The position numbers and the translations under genes were made by a program. The notes under the pieces were generated by a model, which saw only the letters and a list, made by a program, of their open reading frames with translations, had not been told where the DNA came from and ran no database searches. Of a DNA stretch of 64,000 bases, positions 8,984 to 16,649 are shown piece by piece. The number at the start of each line of letters is the position of its first letter. Position 1 is the first letter of the stretch. Origin of the DNA: Adhaeretor mobilis (GTDB lineage Bacteria; Planctomycetota; Planctomycetia; Pirellulales; Lacipirellulaceae); the NCBI RefSeq assembly GCF_007741515.1, contig NZ_CP036263.1:4637178-4701177 (forward strand), read 5' to 3'.

Positions 8984-9961
8984 ATGATCAACTGGCAACC
9001 ACTCGTTGAGCTCATCAACGCCAACGAATCTTTCCTCATCACTAGCCACTGCCGCGCGGATTGCGATGCGATTGGTAGCGAATTGGGCCTGGCGCTTGCG
9101 CTAGAAGCCCTCGGCAAGCGCGCGCAGATCGTCAATGGAGATGAAGTCCCAGAGCACATCACCTTCATGGACCCCGAGGGCCGCGTGCAGGAGCTTGATC
9201 ACGTACCGCTGGAAACGCTCCGCCAACATCAAGTGTTCATCGTGGTCGATACCAGCGCGTGGGGTCAGCTAGGCCCGATGGCTGACGTATTGCGCGGCTT
9301 CGCTGGAGAGCGAGCGGTGATCGACCATCACGTTAGCGAGGACGACTTCAACGCGCAGGTGTTCAAAGATTCCAATGCAGAAGCGACAGGCCGTCTGATT
9401 CTTGAATTGATCGAAGAACTGGGCGTCGAGCTTACCCCCGAAATGGCCGCGCCACTGTTCGCAGCAATTGCCACAGATACAGGTTGGTTCAGGTTTTCTT
9501 CCGTCAAAGAGCCCGCCTTTAAGGCGCTGGCGAAATTAGTTGCGGCTGGTGCGAGCCCGCCGGATACTTTCTCTAAACTCTACGAGCAGCACAGCCTAGC
9601 CCGCCTGCACTTGCGTGGGAGAATCCTCGATCACGTAAAGAGTGAATGCGACGGGCGGTTAATGTGGACGTATGTCTCTCGGCAGGACTTTCAGGAGACC
9701 GGCGCACAAATTACCGACACCGAGGATGCCATCAACATGCAGCTCACCGTCGCCGGCACGGAAGCGGCTGCCTTGTTCGTGGAACTGGAACCCGAGGTGA
9801 CGAAGATCAGTCTGCGAGCACGCGGCGATTTCGATGTGCGCGCCATTGCTGCACAATTTGGCGGCGGCGGCCACCGCGCCGCGGCCGGAATTACTTACCA
9901 AGGACCAAGAGAAGAAGCCCAAACCGCCGTTCTTGACGCCCTGCGTGCCGGGATGGAATAA
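8984..9961 (+). CDS. DHH-family phosphoesterase (NrnA-like)
   Basis: A 325-residue DHH/DHHA1 protein. Motif I has the expected His and Asp residues in SHCRADCDAIGSE (His22, Asp26, Asp28), Asp89 lies in VVDTSAWG, motif III is DHH at 114-116, and the C-terminal DHHA1 domain carries FGGGGHRAAAG. NrnA-type enzymes degrade short oligoribonucleotides and often dephosphorylate 3'-phosphoadenosine 5'-phosphate; both roles are family knowledge. The ATG at 8984 lies just after the inverted-repeat element and gives a typical N-terminus. Confidence 0.88.
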   Translation: MINWQPLVELINANESFLITSHCRADCDAIGSELGLALALEALGKRAQIVNGDEVPEHITFMDPEGRVQELDHVPLETLRQHQVFIVVDTSAWGQLGPMADVLRGFAGERAVIDHHVSEDDFNAQVFKDSNAEATGRLILELIEELGVELTPEMAAPLFAAIATDTGWFRFSSVKEPAFKALAKLVAAGASPPDTFSKLYEQHSLARLHLRGRILDHVKSECDGRLMWTYVSRQDFQETGAQITDTEDAINMQLTVAGTEAAALFVELEPEVTKISLRARGDFDVRAIAAQFGGGGHRAAAGITYQGPREEAQTAVLDALRAGME

Positions 9962-9995
9962 TCGTCAACGCGAAACCTTTGGCCACAATAATATT

Positions 9996-10188
9996 AACCA
10001 CAGAGGACACGGAGTTTCACAGAGAATAATGAGCACGCGTATTCTACGAATGGGCTCAGGTAGCTATAGAACAATGCCTACCTGGAAGCCCGATTTCGTC
10101 CTCTGAAACTTAGCCAGTATACATTCGCGCTATCGGCGTTTTCCACATCCATTTCATTACTCTGTGAACCTCCGTGTCCTCTGTGGTT
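9996..10188. repeat. Inverted-repeat element, AACCACAGAGG family (copy 1)
   Basis: Arms of 29 nt at 9996-10024 and 10160-10188 match at 28 of 29 positions when one is reversed. Both start from the core AACCACAGAGGACACGGAG. The 135-nt interior holds no gene. The element sits between the DHH gene and the Rieske gene. Confidence 0.85.
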
Positions 10189-10206
10189 CCAAAGAGAAGT
10201 ACCAAT

Positions 10207-10770
10207 ATGACCGACCCTACAAAGCCGAAAAACAACCGGCGGAGCGCTATCGCTGCCATCGTTGCCGGTGCGCTGGCTGTGCTTACGCCGTTGGGCGTTG
10301 GCATTGCCTCTTTCTTGACGCCGCTATTCAAGACGAAGAAGTCTCCTAAAGTGCGCGTCGCGCTGCTCAGCCAAGTACCCGACGATGGCATGCCCCGTTC
10401 GTTCCCTGTCGTTGCCGATAGGCAAGACGCCTGGACGGGCTACGAGGCACAGCGCATCGGCGCCGTTTACTTAGTACGCAACCCAGGAGAAGCAGAGCCT
10501 ATCGCATTCACCGCCAAGTGCCCCCACGCAGGCTGTCTCGTCGGCTACACCCCCGGCGACACCGTATTCAAGTGCCCGTGCCATACGAGTTCGTTCAATC
10601 TCGATGGCACGCGAGTACGCGGCGACGAAGAGGTGTCCCCCCGCGGCATGGACACGCTGCCGGTCGAATTGAAGAAGCTTTCAGGCGACGGCGACATTGA
10701 GATCACCGAAATTCACGTCGAATACATCGACTACCAAACCGGCCATGCGGAGAAGCATTCAACGGCTTAG
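10207..10770 (+). CDS. Rieske iron-sulfur protein of a bc-type complex
   Basis: A 187-residue Rieske [2Fe-2S] subunit. A transmembrane helix follows the basic N-terminus (about residues 13-37). Cluster motifs are CPHAGC (105-110) and CPCHTS (123-128), so all four ligands (Cys105, His107, Cys123, His126) and the disulfide pair (Cys110, Cys125) are present. It passes electrons from quinol oxidation at cytochrome b to a cytochrome c; the b subunit with fused c domains is the next gene. The two genes are separated by another inverted-repeat element. The ATG at 10207 fits the signal-anchor start. Confidence 0.93.
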   Translation: MTDPTKPKNNRRSAIAAIVAGALAVLTPLGVGIASFLTPLFKTKKSPKVRVALLSQVPDDGMPRSFPVVADRQDAWTGYEAQRIGAVYLVRNPGEAEPIAFTAKCPHAGCLVGYTPGDTVFKCPCHTSSFNLDGTRVRGDEEVSPRGMDTLPVELKKLSGDGDIEITEIHVEYIDYQTGHAEKHSTA

Positions 10771-10787
10771 CTGCAACGAATAGGATC

Positions 10788-11011
10788 AACCACGGAGGCA
10801 CGTAGGGCACGGACTTTCGACACCAATTTCCTCTCACAAAGGCGCTACGTGGATAAGTTTGAGAAAAATCAGTAATGCCATAGTGCCACTTAACAAGAGC
10901 TTTCATTGCCTTTGTGATTGGTGCCTCGACTACAGTTCTTTGTGACTTAGCGCCTTTGCGAGAAACAAATCAACTCAGATTATTCTCTGTGTCCTCCGTG
11001 CCTCCGTGGTT
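10788..11011. repeat. Inverted-repeat element, AACCACGGAGG variant (copy 2), nested
   Basis: Outer arms of about 26 nt lie at 10788-10813 and 10985-11011 (core AACCACGGAGGCACG). A second arm pair is nested inside: CACAAAGGCGCTA near 10835 faces CGCAAAGGCGCTA on the other strand near 10950. No coding frame explains the interior. Confidence 0.75.
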
Positions 11012-11054
11012 AATAAGATGACAGCCCCTTTTTCATTAATCGAACTAGCTTCCT

Positions 11055-13046
11055 GTGCCTGACACATCATCGAGAAATGGCTTGATCCCCCGCCTCACTG
11101 ACTGGCTTGATGACCGCGCCGGCGTGCGTGATTTAGTCAATGATGCGCTGTACGAAAGCGTACCCGGCGGCGCACGCTGGCGCTATGTGTGGGGAAGCAC
11201 GCTGGTGATGGCGTTCATGACGCAAGTCGTCACAGGCATATTCCTATGGATGGCTTATAGCCCCAGTACGCAAACTGCGTGGGAAAGCGTCTACTATATC
11301 CAGCACGAGATGACCGGCGGCTGGCTCCTGCGAGGCATTCATCACTTCATGGCGCAGGCGATGATCATTCTCCTAGCGATTCACTTCCTGCAAGTCGTTT
11401 GGGACGGGGCCTACCGCGCACCGCGCGAGCTGAATTTCGTGCTCGGGCTCATCCTAATGCTCATTGTGCTGGGATTAGCGCTCACCGGTTATTTGTTGCC
11501 CTGGGATCAAAAGGGCTATTGGGCCACCAATGTCGGCACGGAACTGTCGAGCCTCGCGCCCGGCGTGGGTAGCGAAGTGAAACAGCTGGCCGTAGGCGGC
11601 AGTTCGTATGGGCATCACACACTCACTCGCTTCTTCGCGCTGCACGCGGGCGTGTTGCCTGGCGCGATGGTTGCATTCTTGGCGCTGCACATCGCCCTTT
11701 TTCGCCGCCACGGGTTGCACGCGAAAGACAAGAACTACGCCCCGGACTCCACCTTTTGGCCAGATCAGGTACTCAAAGATAGCGTCGCCGCGCTCGGCGT
11801 ACTGGCTGCCGTACTGGGGCTCACTGTCTACTACGGCGGCGCAGAGCTCACCGCCCCCGCCGACCCAGCAAGCCCCTACAATGCCGCTCGACCGGAGTGG
11901 TACTTCCTATTCCTATTCCAGTTCCTGAAATGGTTCCCCGGGCAGCTAGAAATCTGGGGTGCCATCGTCATTCCCACCGTCGTGCTGATCGTACTCTTCC
12001 TCATGCCGTGGATTGGCAAGTCCAAGGCTGGCCATTTTTTCAATGTGGGCTTGCTCGTGGTGATCATCGGTGGCGCGGTCGCGCTCACCGTGCAAGCGAT
12101 CAACGACGATTACTACGCCAGCGGATTCACCGAGGAAGAAGCCACGGCATTGCTGGACTCAGCCGACGACGCAGACAATTTGGCCAAGACCCGCTACGAA
12201 GCGTCTCGCAACTTCCTTGACGCGAAGGATCAAGCCCACAACGAGGCACATCGCGTCATCGAACTGGCTAGTTCGCCAAGCAAGACCCCACCGACTGGTG
12301 CATTGCCCCTCGTGCAGAACGATCCGTACTTGCAAGGGCCGAAGCTCTACAAGCAAAACTGCGCAAGCTGCCATAACTACCAAGACCTCAGAAAGGAGCT
12401 CACCGAACTACCCTCCTACGAACGGGCCCTCGTGAATGAAGAACCGACCGCACCGAATCTCTACGGCGTCGGCTCGCGCGATTGGATCGCCAAAATGCTC
12501 GATCCCAAGTTCGTCAACAGCAAGCACTATTTCGGCTACAAGGATTCGCCGTTCGGCACCGACGGTGATTACCCCGAGATGGTCGATTACATCACGGCTT
12601 GTTTTGCTGACCTTGAAGGTGAAGAACGCAAAGCGGTTGAAGAAGCGTTTGACAAGGTTGCCATCGCTCTCTCCGCTGAGGCAAAACTCCCCTCGCAAGT
12701 CGAAGCAGACAAGCAAGACGCCAAGTTGATTCAACAAGGTCGTGCTCTCATTGAGGGCAAGCTTGCCGACATCGTCTCTGAAGGCATGAGTTGTACTGAT
12801 TGCCACACCTTTGGCGAGCAACAGGACATCGGCTCGCCGGTGCTCGACGGCTACATGTCGAAAAAGTGGCTTTCCGACCTCATCCGCAATCCCGCCGACG
12901 AACGCTTTTACGGCGACATGAACGACCGCATGCCGAAGTTCGCCCCGCACGACAACGCGATGCTCAATCAGTTGGACGATAAGTCTTTGGAGTTGATCGT
13001 CGATTGGCTGCGCCAAGATTGGTATCGTCCCGAAAAAACCGAATGA
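11055..13046 (+). CDS. Cytochrome b fused to a diheme cytochrome c region
   Basis: A 663-residue cytochrome b of a quinol:cytochrome c oxidoreductase. The N-terminal 270 residues carry the membrane helices with heme-ligand histidines in GIHHFMAQ, AIHFLQ, HTLTRFFALHAG and ALHIALF; RPEWYFLF is the quinol-site PEWY motif. After more helices, the C-terminal 280 residues hold two c-type heme sites, CASCH (436-440) and CTDCH (580-584). The fused part may replace a separate c1 subunit, since none is encoded beside it. The start is GTG 11055. Paired with the Rieske gene upstream. Confidence 0.92.
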   Translation: MPDTSSRNGLIPRLTDWLDDRAGVRDLVNDALYESVPGGARWRYVWGSTLVMAFMTQVVTGIFLWMAYSPSTQTAWESVYYIQHEMTGGWLLRGIHHFMAQAMIILLAIHFLQVVWDGAYRAPRELNFVLGLILMLIVLGLALTGYLLPWDQKGYWATNVGTELSSLAPGVGSEVKQLAVGGSSYGHHTLTRFFALHAGVLPGAMVAFLALHIALFRRHGLHAKDKNYAPDSTFWPDQVLKDSVAALGVLAAVLGLTVYYGGAELTAPADPASPYNAARPEWYFLFLFQFLKWFPGQLEIWGAIVIPTVVLIVLFLMPWIGKSKAGHFFNVGLLVVIIGGAVALTVQAINDDYYASGFTEEEATALLDSADDADNLAKTRYEASRNFLDAKDQAHNEAHRVIELASSPSKTPPTGALPLVQNDPYLQGPKLYKQNCASCHNYQDLRKELTELPSYERALVNEEPTAPNLYGVGSRDWIAKMLDPKFVNSKHYFGYKDSPFGTDGDYPEMVDYITACFADLEGEERKAVEEAFDKVAIALSAEAKLPSQVEADKQDAKLIQQGRALIEGKLADIVSEGMSCTDCHTFGEQQDIGSPVLDGYMSKKWLSDLIRNPADERFYGDMNDRMPKFAPHDNAMLNQLDDKSLELIVDWLRQDWYRPEKTE

Positions 13047-13070
13047 TAATCGACCAGTGACTCAGCTTCC

Positions 13071-13206
13071 TTTTTGAACCACAGAGGACACGGAGTTTCA
13101 CAGAGGGCGGTAGAGCGGGGTTTCGCTCTTATTGCATTTTGTCTTGTTTCTTAGATTTCTCTCTGTGATGTCCTCCGTGCTCTCCGTGTCCTCTGTGGTT
13201 CAAAAA
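13071..13206. repeat. Inverted-repeat element, AACCACAGAGG family (copy 3)
   Basis: An exact 25-nt arm pair, 13071-13095 and 13182-13206, contains TTTTTGAACCACAGAGG followed by ACACGGAG. The left arm runs on as TTTCACAGAG and the right has an extra tandem unit. It fills the gap between the cytochrome gene and pyrE and could act as a terminator. Confidence 0.85.
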
Positions 13207-13237
13207 CTAACGTATCCATCCCGTAGAAGAAAAACGC

Positions 13238-13810
13238 ATGAGCAATCCTCTCGAATACAACAAACAACAACTCGTCGACCTCGTGCGCGAGCGTGCCCTG
13301 CAATTCGGCGAGTTCACACTCGCCTCCGGCAAGCAAGCCAGCTATTACCTTGACTGCCGCCAAGCAGTACTCACCGCCGAGGGGGCACGACTCGTTGGCG
13401 CGGGCATGTTGGAACTGATGGCCGATGACATGCCACCACTGGTCGGTGGCATGGCCATCGGGGCTGATCCGATTACCGCGGCCATTCTGACGCTATCTGG
13501 TATTCAAGGACAGAGCCTACGAGGCATCATGGTTCGTAAGGAATCGAAACAACACGGCACCGGCAAGTTTGTCGAAGGCCCCTACGAGCCCGGCGAGGAA
13601 GTCGTCATTGTCGAGGATGTCGTCACTACCGGCGGGTCCTCGTTGCTAGCAATCGAACGCTGCGAAGCGGTCGGGCTGAAGGTAAAACGCGTACTGGCCA
13701 TCGTCGATCGCCTAGAAGGTGGCCGTGAAGCCTTTGCCAACGCGGGCTATGAGCTATCTACCCTGCTTACCATCAAAGATTTCGGCATCGATCCACCAGC
13801 GACGACCTGA
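13238..13810 (+). CDS. pyrE: Orotate phosphoribosyltransferase
   Basis: A 190-residue PyrE, joining orotate to PRPP in pyrimidine synthesis. The PRPP-binding motif is VVIVEDVVTTGGSSL, and the N-terminal half has FGEFTLASGKQASYYLDCR, a classical OPRT signature. Length is normal for the family. It stands alone among unrelated genes, with inverted-repeat elements on both sides, so it is probably transcribed on its own. Confidence 0.95.
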   Translation: MSNPLEYNKQQLVDLVRERALQFGEFTLASGKQASYYLDCRQAVLTAEGARLVGAGMLELMADDMPPLVGGMAIGADPITAAILTLSGIQGQSLRGIMVRKESKQHGTGKFVEGPYEPGEEVVIVEDVVTTGGSSLLAIERCEAVGLKVKRVLAIVDRLEGGREAFANAGYELSTLLTIKDFGIDPPATT

Positions 13811-13837
13811 TAGCATGCTCGCTAGTAATTCATAGAG

Positions 13838-13997
13838 TGAATCGCCAAGGACGCAAAGAGCGCCAAGAAGAAACAAAAGAGAATCAAACAAGACGGGATT
13901 AAAAGGATGTCCAGGAAAGATAATTCATACTCAATCCTGTTCATCCTGTAGATCCCGTCAATTGATTCTTGGCGCTCTTTGCGTCCATGGCGGTTCA
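13838..13997. repeat. Nested inverted-repeat element with GGACGCAAAGAGCGCC arms
   Basis: Outer arms of 32 nt (13838-13869 and 13966-13997) match at 30 positions and contain GGACGCAAAGAGCGCCAAG. Inside is a second arm pair starting GACGGGAT near 13893 and ending ATCCCGTC near 13959. The arm sequence differs from the AACCACAGAGG family, but the two-tier design is the same. Confidence 0.85.
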
Positions 13998-14024
13998 GTC
14001 ACGAACTAGGGAACGGAATCTCCC

Positions 14025-14696
14025 ATGGAATCTTCTCTTCACCGCCAACTCAAACTCACGTACGTCGAAGACGAATCGCAGCACGAGGTGGCTTGCGATG
14101 GGTATCGCATCGATGCGGTGCGCGGCAAGGAACTTATTGAGATTCAGCACGGTTCACTCTCAGCCATTCGCGACAAAATCGCTAAGCTGCTGAAGAAGAA
14201 GCACACGGTGCGCGTCGTGAAGCCAATCGTCGCGGAGAAACTGCTCGTCAAGCTCGACAAGCAAGATGGCAAAGTAGTGAGTCGTCGCCGCAGCCCCAAG
14301 CGGGGCGCACTGCTCGACGTGTTCGATCACCTCATCTATTTTACGCGCGTGTTTCCTCACGCACGGCTGACGCTTGATGTGCCGCTCGTCACCGTGGAAG
14401 AACATCGCTACCCGGGCCACGGCAGGCGGCGACGACGGCGCGAACGCGACTTCGTGGTACAAGACCAGTTCCTTACCGACGTGCTAGAAGTACATTCGTT
14501 ACGCACTCATGCCGACCTGCGTGGCTTTCTGCCGAAACGTTTGCCACGGAAGTTCCACACCGGCCACCTTGCTGAGAAAATGAACGTACCCCGCAATACC
14601 GCCCAGCGCATGGCGTACTGCCTACGAGAAACCGGCTCGCTGTACGTGGTCGGCAAAGAGGGCAATGCAGTGTTGTATAGTCGGAAGGCTGCGTGA
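14025..14696 (+). CDS. Putative PD-(D/E)XK-like protein with winged-helix-like C-terminus
   Basis: A 223-residue protein I cannot name with certainty. Residues 25-45 read YRIDAVRGKELIEIQHG; the spaced Asp30, Glu39 and Gln41 fit the D...ExQ/K core of PD-(D/E)XK nuclease folds. A basic middle section contains RRRSPKRG and GRRRRRRERD, suggesting nucleic-acid contact. The C-terminal 60 residues (HTGHLAEKMNVPRNTAQRMA, then a Gly-turn wing) look like a winged helix. This could be a nuclease or a DNA-binding protein; activity is not proved. It has no methyltransferase or defence neighbours. Confidence 0.6.
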   Translation: MESSLHRQLKLTYVEDESQHEVACDGYRIDAVRGKELIEIQHGSLSAIRDKIAKLLKKKHTVRVVKPIVAEKLLVKLDKQDGKVVSRRRSPKRGALLDVFDHLIYFTRVFPHARLTLDVPLVTVEEHRYPGHGRRRRRRERDFVVQDQFLTDVLEVHSLRTHADLRGFLPKRLPRKFHTGHLAEKMNVPRNTAQRMAYCLRETGSLYVVGKEGNAVLYSRKAA

Positions 14697-14778
14697 AGCG
14701 AAGTAGCTCGGCCATCCTGGCTGCGTAGGGTATGTCGAGTGGCTACGTCCTGATGGTCTCCTGAGGTATACTTTCCTC

Positions 14779-16194
14779 ATGAGCGTTCCGCCCACGAGTA
14801 CTGCCACATCGCACCACGCGGAAACCGTCCTTGAGATCGCTGAGTATCTCGAAGAACTCAAGGCCCGCGCACTTTCTGCGCCCGATACCCAAGCCGCTGT
14901 CCAGCGGGGCTATCTCACGCCCACTGAAGAACTAGCCGCGCGGCAGCTGCAGGCATCGTACTGGCAGTGCCGGAGTGCGTTGCTGGAGATCGTGCTTTCG
15001 CTCGATCCGGGCCCCGCTCACAGCGAGTCGATCGACTTAGCCGAACAAACAGCGACCAAGCAAGCAGCGAACTTCCTCACGGCGTTCACCGCGGCCGGCG
15101 TGCTCGTGGACGCGGCGATTTTTCTACGGAGCCGGTTTCACTCGGCCGCTTCGATTCGCAAAAAGCTCGACGAGCCCGATCCAGTCCTCGGTGTGCCCGG
15201 CGATATGTACGCCACGGTGCAGCACTCGCTCACCCGTCCGGGCAACGCGTGGCGGCTGTTGCAGGCGCGACGCAACTACCAGACGACTCGCTCCAAGTTA
15301 GTCGAACGGCTTCCCGGTGAGCCCTACGATCAACTCTTCTTGCTGGCTGATCAACTCGCTGAGCGCCTGCGCCCCAGCTTTACCACATTCCTGCGTACAC
15401 GTCTGCACGTATGGGGCCGCTTTCTGAAGACTCTCTTCCGGCGCGACCTTGTAGGGCAGGGGTTATTCCTGGTGCAGCGTTACGTGTCCGGTTTGGTCTC
15501 GGAAGTCTCTGTGAAGCCGGGTCACCAACCGGGTGTGCCGGAGCAGATTCGCGCTCAGTTGCTCGAACACCTCCGACCGGGCGATGTCTTTGTCGTGCGT
15601 AAAGAGTTCGCCGCGACGAATTACTTCCTGCCGGGCTATTGGCCACACGCAGCGTTGTACTTGGGCTGCCGTGGCGATCTTTGCAACTTGTCAGTCGATG
15701 GGCATCCAGGCTTCGCCGACCGCACGGCGCTGTTCGATGACTGTCAGGAAATTGCTCCTGAGAATCCCCACGGCCTGCGCGTGTTGGAAGCCATGAAGGA
15801 TGGCGTACTTATCCGCTCGGTCGATTCGCCGCTGGCGAGCGACTCAGTCGTGATTTTGCGGCCCCAGCTTTCCACTGAGAGTATTGCCGACGGATTCTGC
15901 AGGGCGATCTTGCACGAGGGTAAACCCTACGACTTCGATTTCGACTTCACCTGCTCGCATCGTATGGTTTGCACTGAAGTGGTGTACCGCGCCTATGACG
16001 GCCTAGGGGACATGCAGTTCCAGTTGGAGCGTCACGCCGGACGAATGGCGTTGGGGGCCCAGGGACTGATTCAAATGGCCTTGGCCGGCAGAGGCTTCAC
16101 GCCAACGGCAGTTTACTCGCCCGCCGACGCTGAGGGCGTTCTCACTGGAGACCAGGCGATTGAAGTGCTAAGAAATAGAACACCGTCACAGTAG
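14779..16194 (+). CDS. YiiX/YebB-like cysteine hydrolase with N-terminal helical region
   Basis: A 471-residue protein. The first 250 residues are mostly helical with no motif I recognise. The C-terminal 200 residues match the YiiX/YebB-like permuted NlpC/P60 fold: the strand PGDVFVVRKE, a catalytic-type His290 in WPHAALYLG, and Cys398 in HRMVCTEVVYRAYDG. In the permuted family the His comes before the Cys, as here. Such proteins are thought to cut amide or acyl bonds in lipids or cell-wall peptides; the substrate is unknown. No signal peptide is obvious. Confidence 0.75.
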   Translation: MSVPPTSTATSHHAETVLEIAEYLEELKARALSAPDTQAAVQRGYLTPTEELAARQLQASYWQCRSALLEIVLSLDPGPAHSESIDLAEQTATKQAANFLTAFTAAGVLVDAAIFLRSRFHSAASIRKKLDEPDPVLGVPGDMYATVQHSLTRPGNAWRLLQARRNYQTTRSKLVERLPGEPYDQLFLLADQLAERLRPSFTTFLRTRLHVWGRFLKTLFRRDLVGQGLFLVQRYVSGLVSEVSVKPGHQPGVPEQIRAQLLEHLRPGDVFVVRKEFAATNYFLPGYWPHAALYLGCRGDLCNLSVDGHPGFADRTALFDDCQEIAPENPHGLRVLEAMKDGVLIRSVDSPLASDSVVILRPQLSTESIADGFCRAILHEGKPYDFDFDFTCSHRMVCTEVVYRAYDGLGDMQFQLERHAGRMALGAQGLIQMALAGRGFTPTAVYSPADAEGVLTGDQAIEVLRNRTPSQ

Positions 16195-16649
16195 ACTGCA
16201 GCGTCAGCCCGGAACTTGCGAACAAGCTACGATAGGTCAGCCGTCGAGAAGCCCTTTCCCCTGTGGATGCCCGCACAGCACTAGTGGTCGTACTATTTCG
16301 GTAAACTTTGCGGCTTGTACAGCGCAAATTCCTTGCTGCCAGGCTATCACTATGGCCACAGTAATCTTCGGGTTTTAGCACTCTCGCGCTGAACGACCGA
16401 TACCATCGTCATGCTTTACCAGCTGCGCGGCAATTCGCTCATAATTTCGCCGCAAACCGTCTAGGCGATCTCTCGCTTTCAAGAACAGCCCGTCGATAGT
16501 TGATCATGAGGCGGAGGTTTCACCCCCGCGAAGGCGTTCCCTGTGCCTGATCGTTCTTGGGGAATGGCTTTGCAAGACAACAGCGTGCGGCCCGAAGGGT
16601 TAGTCGTTCTAACTCTCTACGGCCCAAGACGCAATGAAGGAGCGTAACT
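16195..16649. other. Upstream region of the porin gene
   Basis: About 455 bases without a convincing gene. It must hold the porin promoter, since the gene before it ends at 16194. A Shine-Dalgarno AAGGAG at 16636-16641 lies 8 bases ahead of the GTG start. A weak -24/-12-like pair (GG at 16560-16561, TTGC at 16570-16573) is noted but not claimed. Confidence 0.4.

Noticed and set aside
12408..13016. Open frame opposite the cytochrome c part of the cytochrome b gene
   Set aside because: The forward frame has two CxxCH heme sites and is certain; the reverse frame has no support.
16558..16574. A -24/-12-like sigma-54 promoter upstream of the porin
   Set aside because: The GG and GC positions have the right spacing but other consensus positions are poor, and no activator site is visible.
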